Source: Thioalkalivibrio sp. ALMg11 (GTDB taxonomy: Bacteria > Pseudomonadota > Gammaproteobacteria > Ectothiorhodospirales > Ectothiorhodospiraceae). From it: a DNA stretch of 64,000 nt. Below, piece by piece: positions 51,386 through 59,834 of this stretch. Below the pieces are notes generated by a model. It saw only the letters and a program-made list of their open reading frames with translations, had not been told where the DNA came from and did no database searches. Location of the stretch: assembly GCF_000377905.1 (NCBI RefSeq), contig NZ_KB898879.1:1-64000 (forward strand), given 5' to 3'. Both the position numbers and the translations under genes were made by a program. Position 1 is the first letter of the stretch. Each line of letters starts with the position of its first letter.

Positions 51386-51405
51386 GGTCAATCCGGTGTC
51401 GGGGG

Positions 51406-52824
51406 TTATAACCCGTGGTGGGCGGCGAGGGCGGCGGCGACCGCCACGGCCAGCTGGCGGTCCGAGCGCTTGCTGGGGGACTGCGTCAGTTCCGGGTGGG
51501 CCGCGACAAACCCGGTATCGAAGTGCCCGCTGCGGAAGATCGGGTGGGCGACGATCGCGAGGTGGAACGGGATCGTCGTCTTGACCCCGAACACGCCCAT
51601 ATCCCGCAGGGCACGATTGGCGCGGGCCAGCAGGTCGTCCCATTCAAGGGCCCAGCAGATCAACTTGGCGCACATCGAGTCGTAATGCGGCGGGATGGTG
51701 TAGCCGGTGTAGATCGCGCCGTCGGTGCGCACGCCCGGGCCGCCCGGGGCGAAGTAGCGGGTGATGCGACCGAAGCTCGGCAGGAAGTCGTTCTTCGGGT
51801 CTTCCGCGTTGATGCGGAATTCCATGGCATAGCCGCGGCGGGTGATCTGGGACTGCTCGTAACGCAGCGGCTCGCCGGCGGCGATGCGCAGTTGTTCCTG
51901 CACGATGTCGACCCCGGTGATCATCTCCGTAACCGGATGTTCTACCTGAAGCCTCGTGTTCATCTCCATGAAATAAAAGGAATCGTCCGAGTCCATGAGG
52001 AACTCGACGGTGCCCGCGTTCTGGTACCCGACCGCGAGCGCCGCCCGCACGGCCAGTTCGCCCAGATACTGCCGTTGCGTCTCATCCAGCTGCGGCGACG
52101 GGGCGATTTCCACCAGCTTCTGGTGGCGGCGCTGCACCGAGCAGTCGCGCTCGAACAGGTGGATTGCATGGCCGTGGGCATCGCCGAGTATCTGCACCTC
52201 GATGTGCCGCGGATTGACCACGGCTTTCTCCAGGAAGATCTCGGTACTGCCGAAGGCGCGGGTGGCCTCGGAGCGCACGCGCTCGAAATTGTGCTCCAGG
52301 GCGGCGGCATCCTCGCACAGTCGGATCCCGCGCCCGCCGCCGCCATTGGTGGCCTTCAGCATCACTGGGTAGCCGACGCGTTCGGCGACCTCGAGCGCGG
52401 CCGAGACGTCGGCGAGGTTGCCCTCGGAGCCGGGTGTGACCGGTACGCCGGCCTCGATCATCGCTTGGCGCGCGGCGACCTTGTCGCCCATGCGGCGGAT
52501 CACCGAAGCGTCGGGCCCCACCCACGTCAGGTTGCGTGCCGCGCAGGCCGCGGCAAAGTCGGGATTTTCGGAGAGGAATCCGTAGCCCGGGTGCACCGCG
52601 TCGCATCCGGCGGCGCGCGCGACGCTGATCAGGCGATGGATGCTGAGATAGCCGCCCATGGAGTCCGGGCCGATGGCATAGGCCTCGTCGGCCTTCTTCA
52701 CGTGCAGGGCGTGGCGGTCGGCGTCGGTGTAAACCGCGACCGAGATGATCCCCATTTCGCTGCATGCCCGGATCAGGCGCACGGCGATTTCGCCCCGGTT
52801 GGCAATGAGCAGCTTGCGAATCAA
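51406..52824 (-). CDS. Biotin carboxylase subunit of pyruvate carboxylase
   Basis: The 472-residue ATP-grasp enzyme carboxylates biotin. It opens with KLLIANRGEIAVRLIRACSE, and has VMLKATNGGGGRGIRLCED, KLVEIAPSPQLDE and MEMNTRLQVEHPVTEMITG. A TTG start at 52824 gives the length usual for the PycA subunit (471-472). No ATG is available there and the ribosome site is poor, so the start is less certain. The carboxyltransferase/biotin subunit gene follows 20 bases later. Confidence 0.87.
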   Translation of the reverse strand: MIRKLLIANRGEIAVRLIRACSEMGIISVAVYTDADRHALHVKKADEAYAIGPDSMGGYLSIHRLISVARAAGCDAVHPGYGFLSENPDFAAACAARNLTWVGPDASVIRRMGDKVAARQAMIEAGVPVTPGSEGNLADVSAALEVAERVGYPVMLKATNGGGGRGIRLCEDAAALEHNFERVRSEATRAFGSTEIFLEKAVVNPRHIEVQILGDAHGHAIHLFERDCSVQRRHQKLVEIAPSPQLDETQRQYLGELAVRAALAVGYQNAGTVEFLMDSDDSFYFMEMNTRLQVEHPVTEMITGVDIVQEQLRIAAGEPLRYEQSQITRRGYAMEFRINAEDPKNDFLPSFGRITRYFAPGGPGVRTDGAIYTGYTIPPHYDSMCAKLICWALEWDDLLARANRALRDMGVFGVKTTIPFHLAIVAHPIFRSGHFDTGFVAAHPELTQSPSKRSDRQLAVAVAAALAAHHGL

Positions 52825-52900
52825 ACGGAAGGCCCCGGGCAGGTCGATGACAACCCGAGTATCGACGTCGTTTGGGGCGGCTGCAAGTTTCTGTTTCGCT

Positions 52901-52929
52901 TTGACAGATCGCGCTCGCGCGCGTATATT
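52901..52929 (+). promoter_or_regulatory. Sigma-70 promoter of yceD-rpmF
   Basis: TTGACA (52901-52906), a spacer of 17 bases and TATATT (52924-52929) match the sigma-70 consensus almost perfectly. A transcript would start about 52936, 19 bases before the yceD ATG. No operator is apparent. Confidence 0.85.
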
Positions 52930-52954
52930 CCGCGCCCTTGCAACCGAGCCGTTT

Positions 52955-53476
52955 ATGAGTCGCATCCCCGTTTCTCTTGACCCGTGGCAACCGCGTGCGC
53001 GGCACCTGGAATTCGAGGGTGACCTGCGTGCAGAAGAGCTGCCGCGGTTACGTGCCGATGCCCTGCCGGGGCACCCGCTGCGGGTGCACGCGCGATTCCT
53101 GCTGGAACGCGGGGCGCTGGACGAGATACGGCTGAGCGGGACGATTACCGGCGAGCTGTGGCAGACCTGCCAGCGCTGCCTGCAGCCGATGGCATGGGAG
53201 TTCTGCCTCGAACCGGATGCCGTGCTGCTGCCGCCGGAAGGCACTCCGGCCGGCATGAGCGAGGGCGATGACTTTGTCGCTCTCGAGGCGGACGGCCTGC
53301 TGCGCCCCGCGGCATGGGTCGAGGAAGAGGTCCTGCTGGCGTGGCCGCTGGTGCCGCGCCATGCGGACTGCGAGCCCGCCGCCGGGGCCGAATTCGAGGA
53401 AGGCGAGGGCGCCGAAAATCCGTTCGCGGTGCTCGAACAACTCAAGAAGGGCGGCCCGGACCGGGGCGGCTCATGA
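52955..53476 (+). CDS. yceD: YceD family protein (DUF177), rRNA/ribosome-associated
   Basis: The 173-residue protein matches YceD: LSGTITGELWQTCQRCLQPM with a CxxC pair, then WVEEEVLLAWPLVPRH and CxPAAG-type CEPAAGAEF. E. coli YceD has a role in 23S rRNA metabolism and is always followed by rpmF, as here. A consensus promoter lies just upstream. The ATG is immediately preceded by GCCGTTT, giving a poor ribosome site, but the family starts here (MSRIPVSLDPW). Confidence 0.9.
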   Translation: MSRIPVSLDPWQPRARHLEFEGDLRAEELPRLRADALPGHPLRVHARFLLERGALDEIRLSGTITGELWQTCQRCLQPMAWEFCLEPDAVLLPPEGTPAGMSEGDDFVALEADGLLRPAAWVEEEVLLAWPLVPRHADCEPAAGAEFEEGEGAENPFAVLEQLKKGGPDRGGS

Positions 53477-53586
53477 CGTGAGCGCCGGCCGGGGCATTGT
53501 CCGGGCCGAACCGTTATACTTGCGCCCGCTTTGACACCGGGCTCACTCCCGTCGTCACGGGATTTTGATCAATCTGGAGATGCATC

Positions 53587-53784
53587 ATGGCTGTTCAGCA
53601 ACGCCGCAAGACTCGTTCCAAGCGCGACATGCGCCGCTCCCACGACAGTCTGACGGGCGCCACCCTGTCCACCGACTCGACCACCGGCGAGATCCATCGT
53701 CGTCACCACATGACCCCGGATGGCTTCTATCGCGGTCGTCAGGTGATCCAGCAGGCCGTCGAAGTCGACGAAGACGAAGATTAA
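53587..53784 (+). CDS. rpmF: 50S ribosomal protein L32
   Basis: This 65-residue basic protein starts [19 protein letters not shown], the standard L32 beginning. The C-terminal tail is acidic (VEVDEDED). GGAGATGCATC precedes its ATG. The CxxC zinc pair of some L32 versions is absent, a zinc-free form common in proteobacteria. It belongs to the yceD-rpmF-plsX-fabH cluster. Confidence 0.95.
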   Translation: MAVQQRRKTRSKRDMRRSHDSLTGATLSTDSTTGEIHRRHHMTPDGFYRGRQVIQQAVEVDEDED

Positions 53785-53883
53785 GGTCCAGGGAATGACT
53801 GTCCCGGGGCCACGGCTGCGTTTGCGCCGTGGCCTTTCCGCGTTTGAATACGGCCGCATTGCGGTCGTCCGTCGGGCCCGAGC

Positions 53884-54912
53884 ATGACTGCCAGTTTTAC
53901 CATCGCACTGGACGTGATGGGCGGCGACTACGGTGCGTCCGTCATCCTTCCGGCTGCGCGCCGTTCACTGAAGGTCGCAGACGATTTCCGCCTGCTGCTG
54001 GTCGGTGACCAGGAGACCGTCGAGTCCGGGATATCCGGCTGGTCCGCGAGCGAACGCGAGCGGGTCGAGATCGTGCATGCCAGCCAGGTGGTCGGCATGG
54101 ACGAGCTGCCGGCCGTGGCCCTGCGGACCAAGCGCGACTCCTCCATGCGGGTAGCCATCGACCAGGTGAAGAACGGAGTCGCCCAGGCCTGCGTCTCCGC
54201 CGGCAACACCGGTGGGCTGATGGCCACCGCACGTTACGTCCTGAAGACCCTTCCCGGCATCGACCGCCCGGCCATCGCGACGGCCCTGCCGTCGATGAAG
54301 GGGCATACCCACATGCTCGACCTGGGCGCCAATGTGGATGTCGAGGCCGCGCATCTGTATCAGTTCGCGGTGATGGGATCGGTTCTGGCGAATGCCGTGG
54401 ACGGCCTGGAGGCCCCGCGGGTCGGTCTGCTGAACATCGGCTCCGAGGCGATCAAGGGCAATGACCGCGTGCGCGAGGCCGGCCGTATGCTGGAGGCGTC
54501 CAGCCTCAACTACATCGGCTTTGTCGAGGGCAACGACGTCTACTGTGGTGATGTGGACGTGGTGGTCTGTGACGGCTTTGTCGGCAACGTCGCGCTGAAG
54601 ATTAGCGAAGGCGTGGCCAAGATGATCTCCTCCAACATGAAGGCGGAGTTCGGTGCATCGGTATTTTCTCGACTGTCCGGCCTGTTCGCACTGCCGGTCC
54701 TGCGCCGGATCCGCCATCGCTTCGACCACCGCCGCTACAACGGGGCCTCTCTCCTGGGCCTGCAGGGCGTGGTGATCAAGAGCCACGGCAGCGCCGATGA
54801 ACTGGCCTTCGAGCACGCGATCCGCATTGCCCGCATCGAGGCCGAGGCGAACATCTCCAATCGCATCGACAAGCAGCTTGGCCAGCTCCTGGGCCAGGAG
54901 ACAAGCGAGTGA
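53884..54912 (+). CDS. plsX: Phosphate acyltransferase PlsX
   Basis: This 342-residue enzyme makes acyl-phosphate from acyl-ACP for phospholipid synthesis. It opens with [20 protein letters not shown], then has [44 protein letters not shown] and [19 protein letters not shown]. The length is standard. It lies 99 bases after rpmF and overlaps fabH (GTGA). Confidence 0.95.
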   Translation: MTASFTIALDVMGGDYGASVILPAARRSLKVADDFRLLLVGDQETVESGISGWSASERERVEIVHASQVVGMDELPAVALRTKRDSSMRVAIDQVKNGVAQACVSAGNTGGLMATARYVLKTLPGIDRPAIATALPSMKGHTHMLDLGANVDVEAAHLYQFAVMGSVLANAVDGLEAPRVGLLNIGSEAIKGNDRVREAGRMLEASSLNYIGFVEGNDVYCGDVDVVVCDGFVGNVALKISEGVAKMISSNMKAEFGASVFSRLSGLFALPVLRRIRHRFDHRRYNGASLLGLQGVVIKSHGSADELAFEHAIRIARIEAEANISNRIDKQLGQLLGQETSE

Positions 54913-55871
54913 AGCATGCACGCATCAGCGGTACCGGGAGCTATCTGCCCGAGCGCATCCTGACCAATGCCGAGCTGGAGGCGATGGTCGATACCTCGGA
55001 TGCCTGGATTCGCGACCGCACCGGAATCCGCGAGCGGCACATCGTCGCCGAGAACGAGGTCACCTCGGATCTCGCGCTGAAGGCCGCCGAACGCGCAATG
55101 GACGCCGCCGGCATCCGCGCCGCCGATCTCGACCTGATCCTGGTGGCGACCACCACCCCCGACCAGATCTTCCCCAGCACCGCGTGCATCCTGCAGGCCA
55201 AGCTGGGCGTGGGGGGCTGCCCGGCCTTCGATATCCAGGCGGTCTGCAGCGGGTTCGTGTACGCCCTGGCCACCGCCGATCGTTTTATGCAGAGCGACGA
55301 GATCCGCCACGTGCTGGTCGTGGGGGCGGAGACGCTCTCGCGCATTACCGATTACACCGACCGCGGGAACTGCATCCTGTGGGGCGACGGTGCGGGTGCC
55401 GTGGTCCTGTCGCGTTCGCCGGACCCGGGCATCATCTCCACGCACCTGCATGCGGACGGCCACCACAAGGGCCTGCTGGAGGTTCCCGGTGGTGTGTCGC
55501 AGCCAAGCGACAACCCGGATCTCGACTTCATTCGCATGGAGGGCCGGGCGGTCTTCCGCGTGGCCGTGAATACCCTGGACCAGATCGTCGACGAGACCCT
55601 GGAGTACAACGGGATCGACAAATCCGAGCTGGACTGGCTGGTGCCGCACCAGGCGAACATCCGCATCATCCAGGCGACCGCGAAGAAGCTGAACATGTCC
55701 ATGGACAACGTCGTGGTCACGGTGGATCGCCACGGCAACACCTCCGCCGCGTCGATCCCGCTGGCATTGGATACCGCCGTGCGCGACGGTCGCATCAAGA
55801 AGGGCGACCTGATCCTGACCGAGGCCTTTGGCGGCGGCTTCACCTGGGGTTCCGCGCTCATCCGGATGTAA
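54909..55871 (+). CDS. fabH: 3-Oxoacyl-ACP synthase III
   Basis: The 320-residue enzyme starts fatty acid chains from acetyl-CoA and malonyl-ACP. The triad is intact: Cys in [13 protein letters not shown], His in [11 protein letters not shown] and Asn in [15 protein letters not shown]. The GTG start overlaps the plsX stop by four bases. In most gammaproteobacteria fabD, fabG and acpP follow; here they do not. A repeat fragment and a CYTH gene follow. Confidence 0.95.
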   Translation: MKHARISGTGSYLPERILTNAELEAMVDTSDAWIRDRTGIRERHIVAENEVTSDLALKAAERAMDAAGIRAADLDLILVATTTPDQIFPSTACILQAKLGVGGCPAFDIQAVCSGFVYALATADRFMQSDEIRHVLVVGAETLSRITDYTDRGNCILWGDGAGAVVLSRSPDPGIISTHLHADGHHKGLLEVPGGVSQPSDNPDLDFIRMEGRAVFRVAVNTLDQIVDETLEYNGIDKSELDWLVPHQANIRIIQATAKKLNMSMDNVVVTVDRHGNTSAASIPLALDTAVRDGRIKKGDLILTEAFGGGFTWGSALIRM

Positions 55872-55904
55872 CCGGGGTTCGTCACGGATAACCCGGATGC
55901 GTCA

Positions 55905-55967
55905 TCGCGAGGCGCGCAGTGCCGTGGCGATCTCCCGGGGGGCTCCCCGGCGTCCTAGGGAAACACT
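55905..55967. repeat. Remnants of two repeat families between fabH and the CYTH gene
   Basis: GTCATCGCGAGGCGCGCAGT (from about 55903) and the following GCCGTGGCGATCTCCCG are of the same type as the arms at 57129-57264. TAGGGAAACACT at 55956-55967 is identical to the outer end of the element at 42809. Both look truncated. Confidence 0.5.
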
Positions 55968-55981
55968 AAGGAGCATTCGGC

Positions 55982-56458
55982 ATGGGCCGCGAGATCGAAC
56001 GCAAATTCCTGCTGGCCAGTGATGCCTGGCGTGACCGCGTCGTGCGTGCGCAGCGTATGCGCCAGGGCTACCTGTGCGGCAACGACCGCGCGTCCATCCG
56101 CGTGCGAGTGGACGAGGGCGGTGCCAACCTCAACATCAAGAGCGCGACCCTCGGCGTGGAACGCGACGAGTACCAGTACGACATCCCCGTCGACGAGGCC
56201 CATCGCCTGCTGGACACGCTGGCCGGCCCCCAGGTCGAAAAGACCCGCCACTGGGTGGATGTCGAAGGCTGGGAATACGAGATCGACGTGTTCGAGGGCG
56301 CCAATGCGGGCCTGATCGTGGCCGAACTGGAACTCCCGAGCAGCGATGCCGAGTTCCCGCGCCCCGACTGGCTGGGCGAGGAGGTCTCGCACGACCCGCG
56401 CTACTACAACACCGAGCTGGCACGGAACCCCTACCGCGAGTGGCCGGATGCCTCCTAG
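55982..56458 (+). CDS. CYTH-domain phosphatase (inorganic triphosphatase-like)
   Basis: The 158-residue CYTH domain begins with the signature REIERKFLL (ExExK). Charged strands typical of triphosphate-binding tunnels follow: GYLCGNDRASIRVRVD, NIKSA, YEIDVFEG and VAELELPS. It is small, like bacterial tripolyphosphatases of the NeuTTM group. It probably cleaves triphosphate; adenylate cyclase activity is a less likely option. It overlaps the uracil-DNA glycosylase gene by 11 bases. Confidence 0.9.
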   Translation: MGREIERKFLLASDAWRDRVVRAQRMRQGYLCGNDRASIRVRVDEGGANLNIKSATLGVERDEYQYDIPVDEAHRLLDTLAGPQVEKTRHWVDVEGWEYEIDVFEGANAGLIVAELELPSSDAEFPRPDWLGEEVSHDPRYYNTELARNPYREWPDAS

Positions 56459-57104
56459 GGACACGTTGAGTAGTCCGCGCGAGATTTTCGCCGCGGACTG
56501 CCGCGCCTGTCCGCGGCTGGCGGGCTTTCTGGAGGATGTACGGGCGAAACACCCGGATTATCACGCCGCCCCGGTGGCGTCCTTCGGCGCACTGGACTCG
56601 CGGCTGCTGATCGTTGGCCTGGCGCCCGGCATGCACGGGGCCAATGCCACCGGGCGCCCGTTCACCGGCGACTACGCCGGCGTGCTGCTGTACCAGACCC
56701 TGCACGAACACGGCTTTGCCAGCGCGCCGGAGAGCGTGCGCGCGGACGACGAGCTGGAGCTGATCGACTGCCGCATCACCAACGCGGTCAAGTGCCTCCC
56801 GCCACAGAACAAGCCGACCACCGAAGAGATCCGCACCTGCAACGGTTTCCTCGCCGCCGAGATGGCGGCCATGCAGCCGCGCGTGATCCTGGCGCTGGGC
56901 AAGATCGCCCACGATGCCATCCTGCGCGCCAAGGGCCTGCCGCTGTCCAGTCTGCGCTTCGCCCACAGCGCCGAACACGAGCTGGATGCACACACCCGCC
57001 TGATCGACTCGTACCACTGCTCGCGCTACAACACCCAGACCCGCCGCCTGACCCCCGCCATGTTCGACGAACTCTTCGCCCGCATTCGGACTCAGCTCGG
57101 ATAG
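56448..57104 (+). CDS. Uracil-DNA glycosylase, type 5 (UdgB)
   Basis: The 218-residue protein has the CRACPRLAGF start of the 4Fe-4S cluster-bearing UDGs. The motif GLAPGMHGANATGRPFTGDY (with an Ala-rich pocket rather than GxDPY) and the second motif SYHCSRYNTQTRRLTPAMF match type 5 family members. It removes uracil or deaminated bases from DNA. The ATG at 56448 overlaps the end of the CYTH gene, and other starts upstream lie inside it. Confidence 0.9.
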   Translation: MPPRDTLSSPREIFAADCRACPRLAGFLEDVRAKHPDYHAAPVASFGALDSRLLIVGLAPGMHGANATGRPFTGDYAGVLLYQTLHEHGFASAPESVRADDELELIDCRITNAVKCLPPQNKPTTEEIRTCNGFLAAEMAAMQPRVILALGKIAHDAILRAKGLPLSSLRFAHSAEHELDAHTRLIDSYHCSRYNTQTRRLTPAMFDELFARIRTQLG

Positions 57105-57128
57105 TCATCCCGGTCAGGGATTCCAGTC

Positions 57129-57264
57129 TGTCCATCATTGCGAGGCGCCAAAGGCGCCGCGGTACAAAAGCGCGAAGCGAGTCATCTCCGAAGGTTGCCC
57201 CCGTATAGGCCCCGCCGATCCAGCGGATTGCCGCGGCGCCTTTGGCGCCTCGCAATGATGGACA
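57129..57264. repeat. Perfect 34-bp inverted repeat enclosing 68 bp
   Basis: Bases 57129-57162 (TGTCCATCATTGCGAGGCGC...) and 57231-57264 are exact reverse complements over all 34 positions. Each arm holds an inner palindrome, GGCGCCAAAGGCGCC. The 68-bp centre includes AAGCGCGAAGCGAGTCATCTCC-type sequence. It lies between udg and uvrC and may be a BIME-like or MITE-like unit. No gene is in the gap. Confidence 0.85.
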
Positions 57265-57350
57265 GAGGATGACCGCCGCGGGGCGGGATGGCGTTGGGCG
57301 GGCGCGGGCTATGCCGGGCGGCGGGGGAGTTCCGGTATCCTGAAGGGATC

Positions 57351-59177
57351 ATGAGTACCTCCGAGACCGGATTCGATCACAAGCGCTTTGTGCAGACGCT
57401 GACGCAGTCGCCCGGCGTGTACCAGATGCTGGATGCGTCGGGGAACGTGTTGTACGTCGGCAAGGCGCGCAACCTGAAGAGCCGGGTGCCGAGCTACTTC
57501 CGTGGGAGCGACGACCGCGGGCCGCGGATCCGCTCGATGGTGCGGCAGATCGCGGATATCCGTGTCGCGGTTACGCATACCGAGGCCGAGGCGCTGCTGC
57601 TGGAGGCCAATCTCATCAAGCGTCACCGGCCGCGCTACAACGTGCTGCTGCGCGACGACAAGAGCTACCCCTACATCTACGTCTCGAACCAGGAATACCC
57701 GCGCCTTGGGTTTCATCGCGGCGCGCGCAAGAAAGGCATGCGCTACTTCGGGCCGTACCCCTCGGCCGGTGCGGTGCGCGAGAGCCTGGCACTGCTGCAA
57801 AAGCTCTTCCAGGTGCGCCAATGCGAGGACAGCGTGTTCGCACACCGCTCTCGGCCCTGCCTGCAGTACCAGATTGGGCGTTGCACCGCGCCCTGTGTCG
57901 GCTATATCTCTCCGGAGGACTACGCGCGCGACGTCGAGGCGTCGGTCAAGTTTCTGGAAGGGAAGAGCGAGGCCGTGATCGAGGAGCTGATGGAACGTAT
58001 GGAGGCGGCCTCGACGCGCCTGGACTTCGAGCATGCCGCTCGCCTGCGCGACCAGATCGCGCGGCTGCGCCAGATCTCAGAACAGCAGTTCGTCTCCGGC
58101 GGCGAGGGAGACGCCGACGTGTTTGCCCTCGCGCAGGAGGCGGGGACCTGCGCGGTGGAGATTTTCTTCGTGCGCAATGGGCAGAACCTGGGCAACAGCG
58201 AGCTGTTCCCGAACGTGCCGGAGGCGACCGAGACCGACGAGATTATGGCCGCGGTGCTGGCGCAGTACTACGCAGAACGCGAGCCGCCGGCGCGCATCCT
58301 GCTGTCGCACGAGCCGCAGGGCGCCGAGACCCTGGAGGCTTACCTGGCCGAACGGCGGGGCGGGAAGGTTGCCCTGGCCTGGTCGTTGCGCGGCGACCGC
58401 GCACGCTGGCTGGACATGGCGCGCCGCAATGCCGAACTGGCCCTGAAGACCCGGATTGCCAGCCAGGCCGGACAGACGGCGCGCCTGGATGCGCTGACCA
58501 CCGAGCTGGGTCTGGAGGAGACGCCCAAGCGCATGGAGTGCTTCGACATCTCGCACACCAGCGGCGAGGGCACGGTGGCCTCCTGCGTGGTGTTCGGGCC
58601 GGACGGGCCGATCAAGTCGGACTATCGGCGCTTCAATATCGAGGGCATCGAGCCGGGCGATGACTACGCGGCGATGCATCAGGCGCTCAGCCGGCGGTTT
58701 GCGCGGCTGAAGAAGGGCGAGGGCCAGGAACCGGATATCCTGTTCATCGATGGCGGCAAGGGCCAGGTGACCCAGGCACTGAACGTGCTCGCGGATCTGG
58801 GGCTGGACCACATCAAGGTGGTGGGGGTGGCCAAGGGCGAGGGGCGCAAGCCGGGCATGGAAACCCTGATATTGAGCGGGGTAGAGGCGCCCTCTATACT
58901 CCCCACGCATTCTGGTGCGCTGCATTGGATCCAGCAGATCCGCGACGAGGCGCACCGCTTTGCGATTACCGGGCACCGCGCCCGCCGCGCGAAGGCGCGC
59001 AAGGAGTCCACCCTGGAGGCCATCCCGGGGCTGGGGCCGAAGCGGCGCAGCGCGCTGCTGAAGCACTTTGGCGGCCTGCGCGGGGTCAGCCGGGCCGGGG
59101 TCGAGGAGCTGACCAAGGTGCCGGGGATTCACCGCCGGCTCGCGCAGGCGATCTACGACCAGTTTCACGAGAGTTGA
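57351..59177 (+). CDS. uvrC: Excinuclease ABC subunit C
   Basis: The 608-residue nuclease makes both cuts in nucleotide excision repair. The GIY-YIG domain is SPGVYQMLDASGNVLYVGKA, with RNLKSR after it. It has a UVR/Cys-rich region (RPCLQYQIGRCTAPCVGYI), and an RNase H-like C-terminal half with MECFDISHTSGEGTVASCVV, plus helix-hairpin-helix motifs AIPGLGPKRRSALLKHFGGL at the end. It begins at the ATG of MSTSETGFDHK after a GAAGG-like site. pgsA follows nine bases later, a conserved pairing. Confidence 0.95.
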   Translation: MSTSETGFDHKRFVQTLTQSPGVYQMLDASGNVLYVGKARNLKSRVPSYFRGSDDRGPRIRSMVRQIADIRVAVTHTEAEALLLEANLIKRHRPRYNVLLRDDKSYPYIYVSNQEYPRLGFHRGARKKGMRYFGPYPSAGAVRESLALLQKLFQVRQCEDSVFAHRSRPCLQYQIGRCTAPCVGYISPEDYARDVEASVKFLEGKSEAVIEELMERMEAASTRLDFEHAARLRDQIARLRQISEQQFVSGGEGDADVFALAQEAGTCAVEIFFVRNGQNLGNSELFPNVPEATETDEIMAAVLAQYYAEREPPARILLSHEPQGAETLEAYLAERRGGKVALAWSLRGDRARWLDMARRNAELALKTRIASQAGQTARLDALTTELGLEETPKRMECFDISHTSGEGTVASCVVFGPDGPIKSDYRRFNIEGIEPGDDYAAMHQALSRRFARLKKGEGQEPDILFIDGGKGQVTQALNVLADLGLDHIKVVGVAKGEGRKPGMETLILSGVEAPSILPTHSGALHWIQQIRDEAHRFAITGHRARRAKARKESTLEAIPGLGPKRRSALLKHFGGLRGVSRAGVEELTKVPGIHRRLAQAIYDQFHES

Positions 59178-59186
59178 GCCACTGCC

Positions 59187-59738
59187 ATGTTTCCCCAATT
59201 GCCCACCTGGCTGACCTGGTCGCGGATCGTGATGATCCCGCTGCTGGTGCTCGCGTTCTACAGCCTGTCCATGCCGCAGGGCGGGATCGTGGCGGCCATC
59301 ATCTTCGCCCTGGCTGGTGTGACCGACTGGCTGGACGGCTATCTGGCACGGCGCTGGGAGGCGACGAGTCGCTTCGGGGCGTTCCTCGATCCGGTGGCGG
59401 ACAAGCTGATCGTCGCCGCGGCCCTGGTGCTGGTGGTGGACCACAACCCCGAGCTCGGCATTGCGCTGGCCGCGATCGTCATCATCGGGCGCGAGATCGC
59501 GATCTCCGCGCTGCGCGAGTGGATGGCCGAGGTCGGTGGCAGCGCCAAGGTCGCGGTGTCGTGGGTGGGCAAGGTGAAGACCACCGCGCAGATGGTGGCG
59601 ATCTTCCTGCTGCTGTGGGCCGAGCCCATTGTCGGCCTGCCCACCTTCGTGATCGGCGAGTGGCTGCTGTACCTGGCCGCCGCCCTGACGCTGGTCTCCA
59701 TGATCCAGTACATGCTGGCGGCCGCGCGCTCGCAGTAG
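59187..59738 (+). CDS. pgsA: CDP-diacylglycerol-glycerol-3-phosphate 3-phosphatidyltransferase
   Basis: The 183-residue membrane enzyme makes phosphatidylglycerophosphate. The CDP-alcohol phosphotransferase signature is complete: VTDWLDGYLARRWEATSRFG and the following AFLDPVADK. It has about five hydrophobic helices. It is directly downstream of uvrC. Confidence 0.95.
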   Translation: MFPQLPTWLTWSRIVMIPLLVLAFYSLSMPQGGIVAAIIFALAGVTDWLDGYLARRWEATSRFGAFLDPVADKLIVAAALVLVVDHNPELGIALAAIVIIGREIAISALREWMAEVGGSAKVAVSWVGKVKTTAQMVAIFLLLWAEPIVGLPTFVIGEWLLYLAAALTLVSMIQYMLAAARSQ

Positions 59739-59762
59739 CCGGCGCGTGTGCCAGTCGGCATT

Positions 59763-59810
59763 TTGGAGGTGCACTGCAGCCACCTCTTGGAGGTACACTG
59801 CAGCCACCTC
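59763..59810. repeat. Two tandem 24-bp palindromic repeats
   Basis: TTGGAGGTGCACTGCAGCCA plus CCTC is followed directly by a second copy that differs at one base (59763-59786, 59787-59810). Each unit is itself an imperfect hairpin (GAGGTG against CACCTC around CTGCAG). It lies between pgsA and the GGDEF gene and may bear on the expression of the latter. Confidence 0.7.
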
Positions 59811-59834
59811 CCCGGTGCTGCGCGCGGACCGCCC

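Noticed and set aside
49928-51685. 585-codon plus-strand frame opposite the carboxylase subunit
   Set aside because: Shadow of the minus-strand carboxyltransferase gene; no domain seen.
56455-56472. TAGGGACACGTTGAG after the CYTH gene as another copy of the element end
   Set aside because: It shares only TAGGGA and a few later bases with the element end and lies within the 5' coding part of the uracil-DNA glycosylase gene. Chance is likely.
59763-59810. Possible CRISPR repeats
   Set aside because: Only two units in direct contact with no spacers, and no cas genes nearby.
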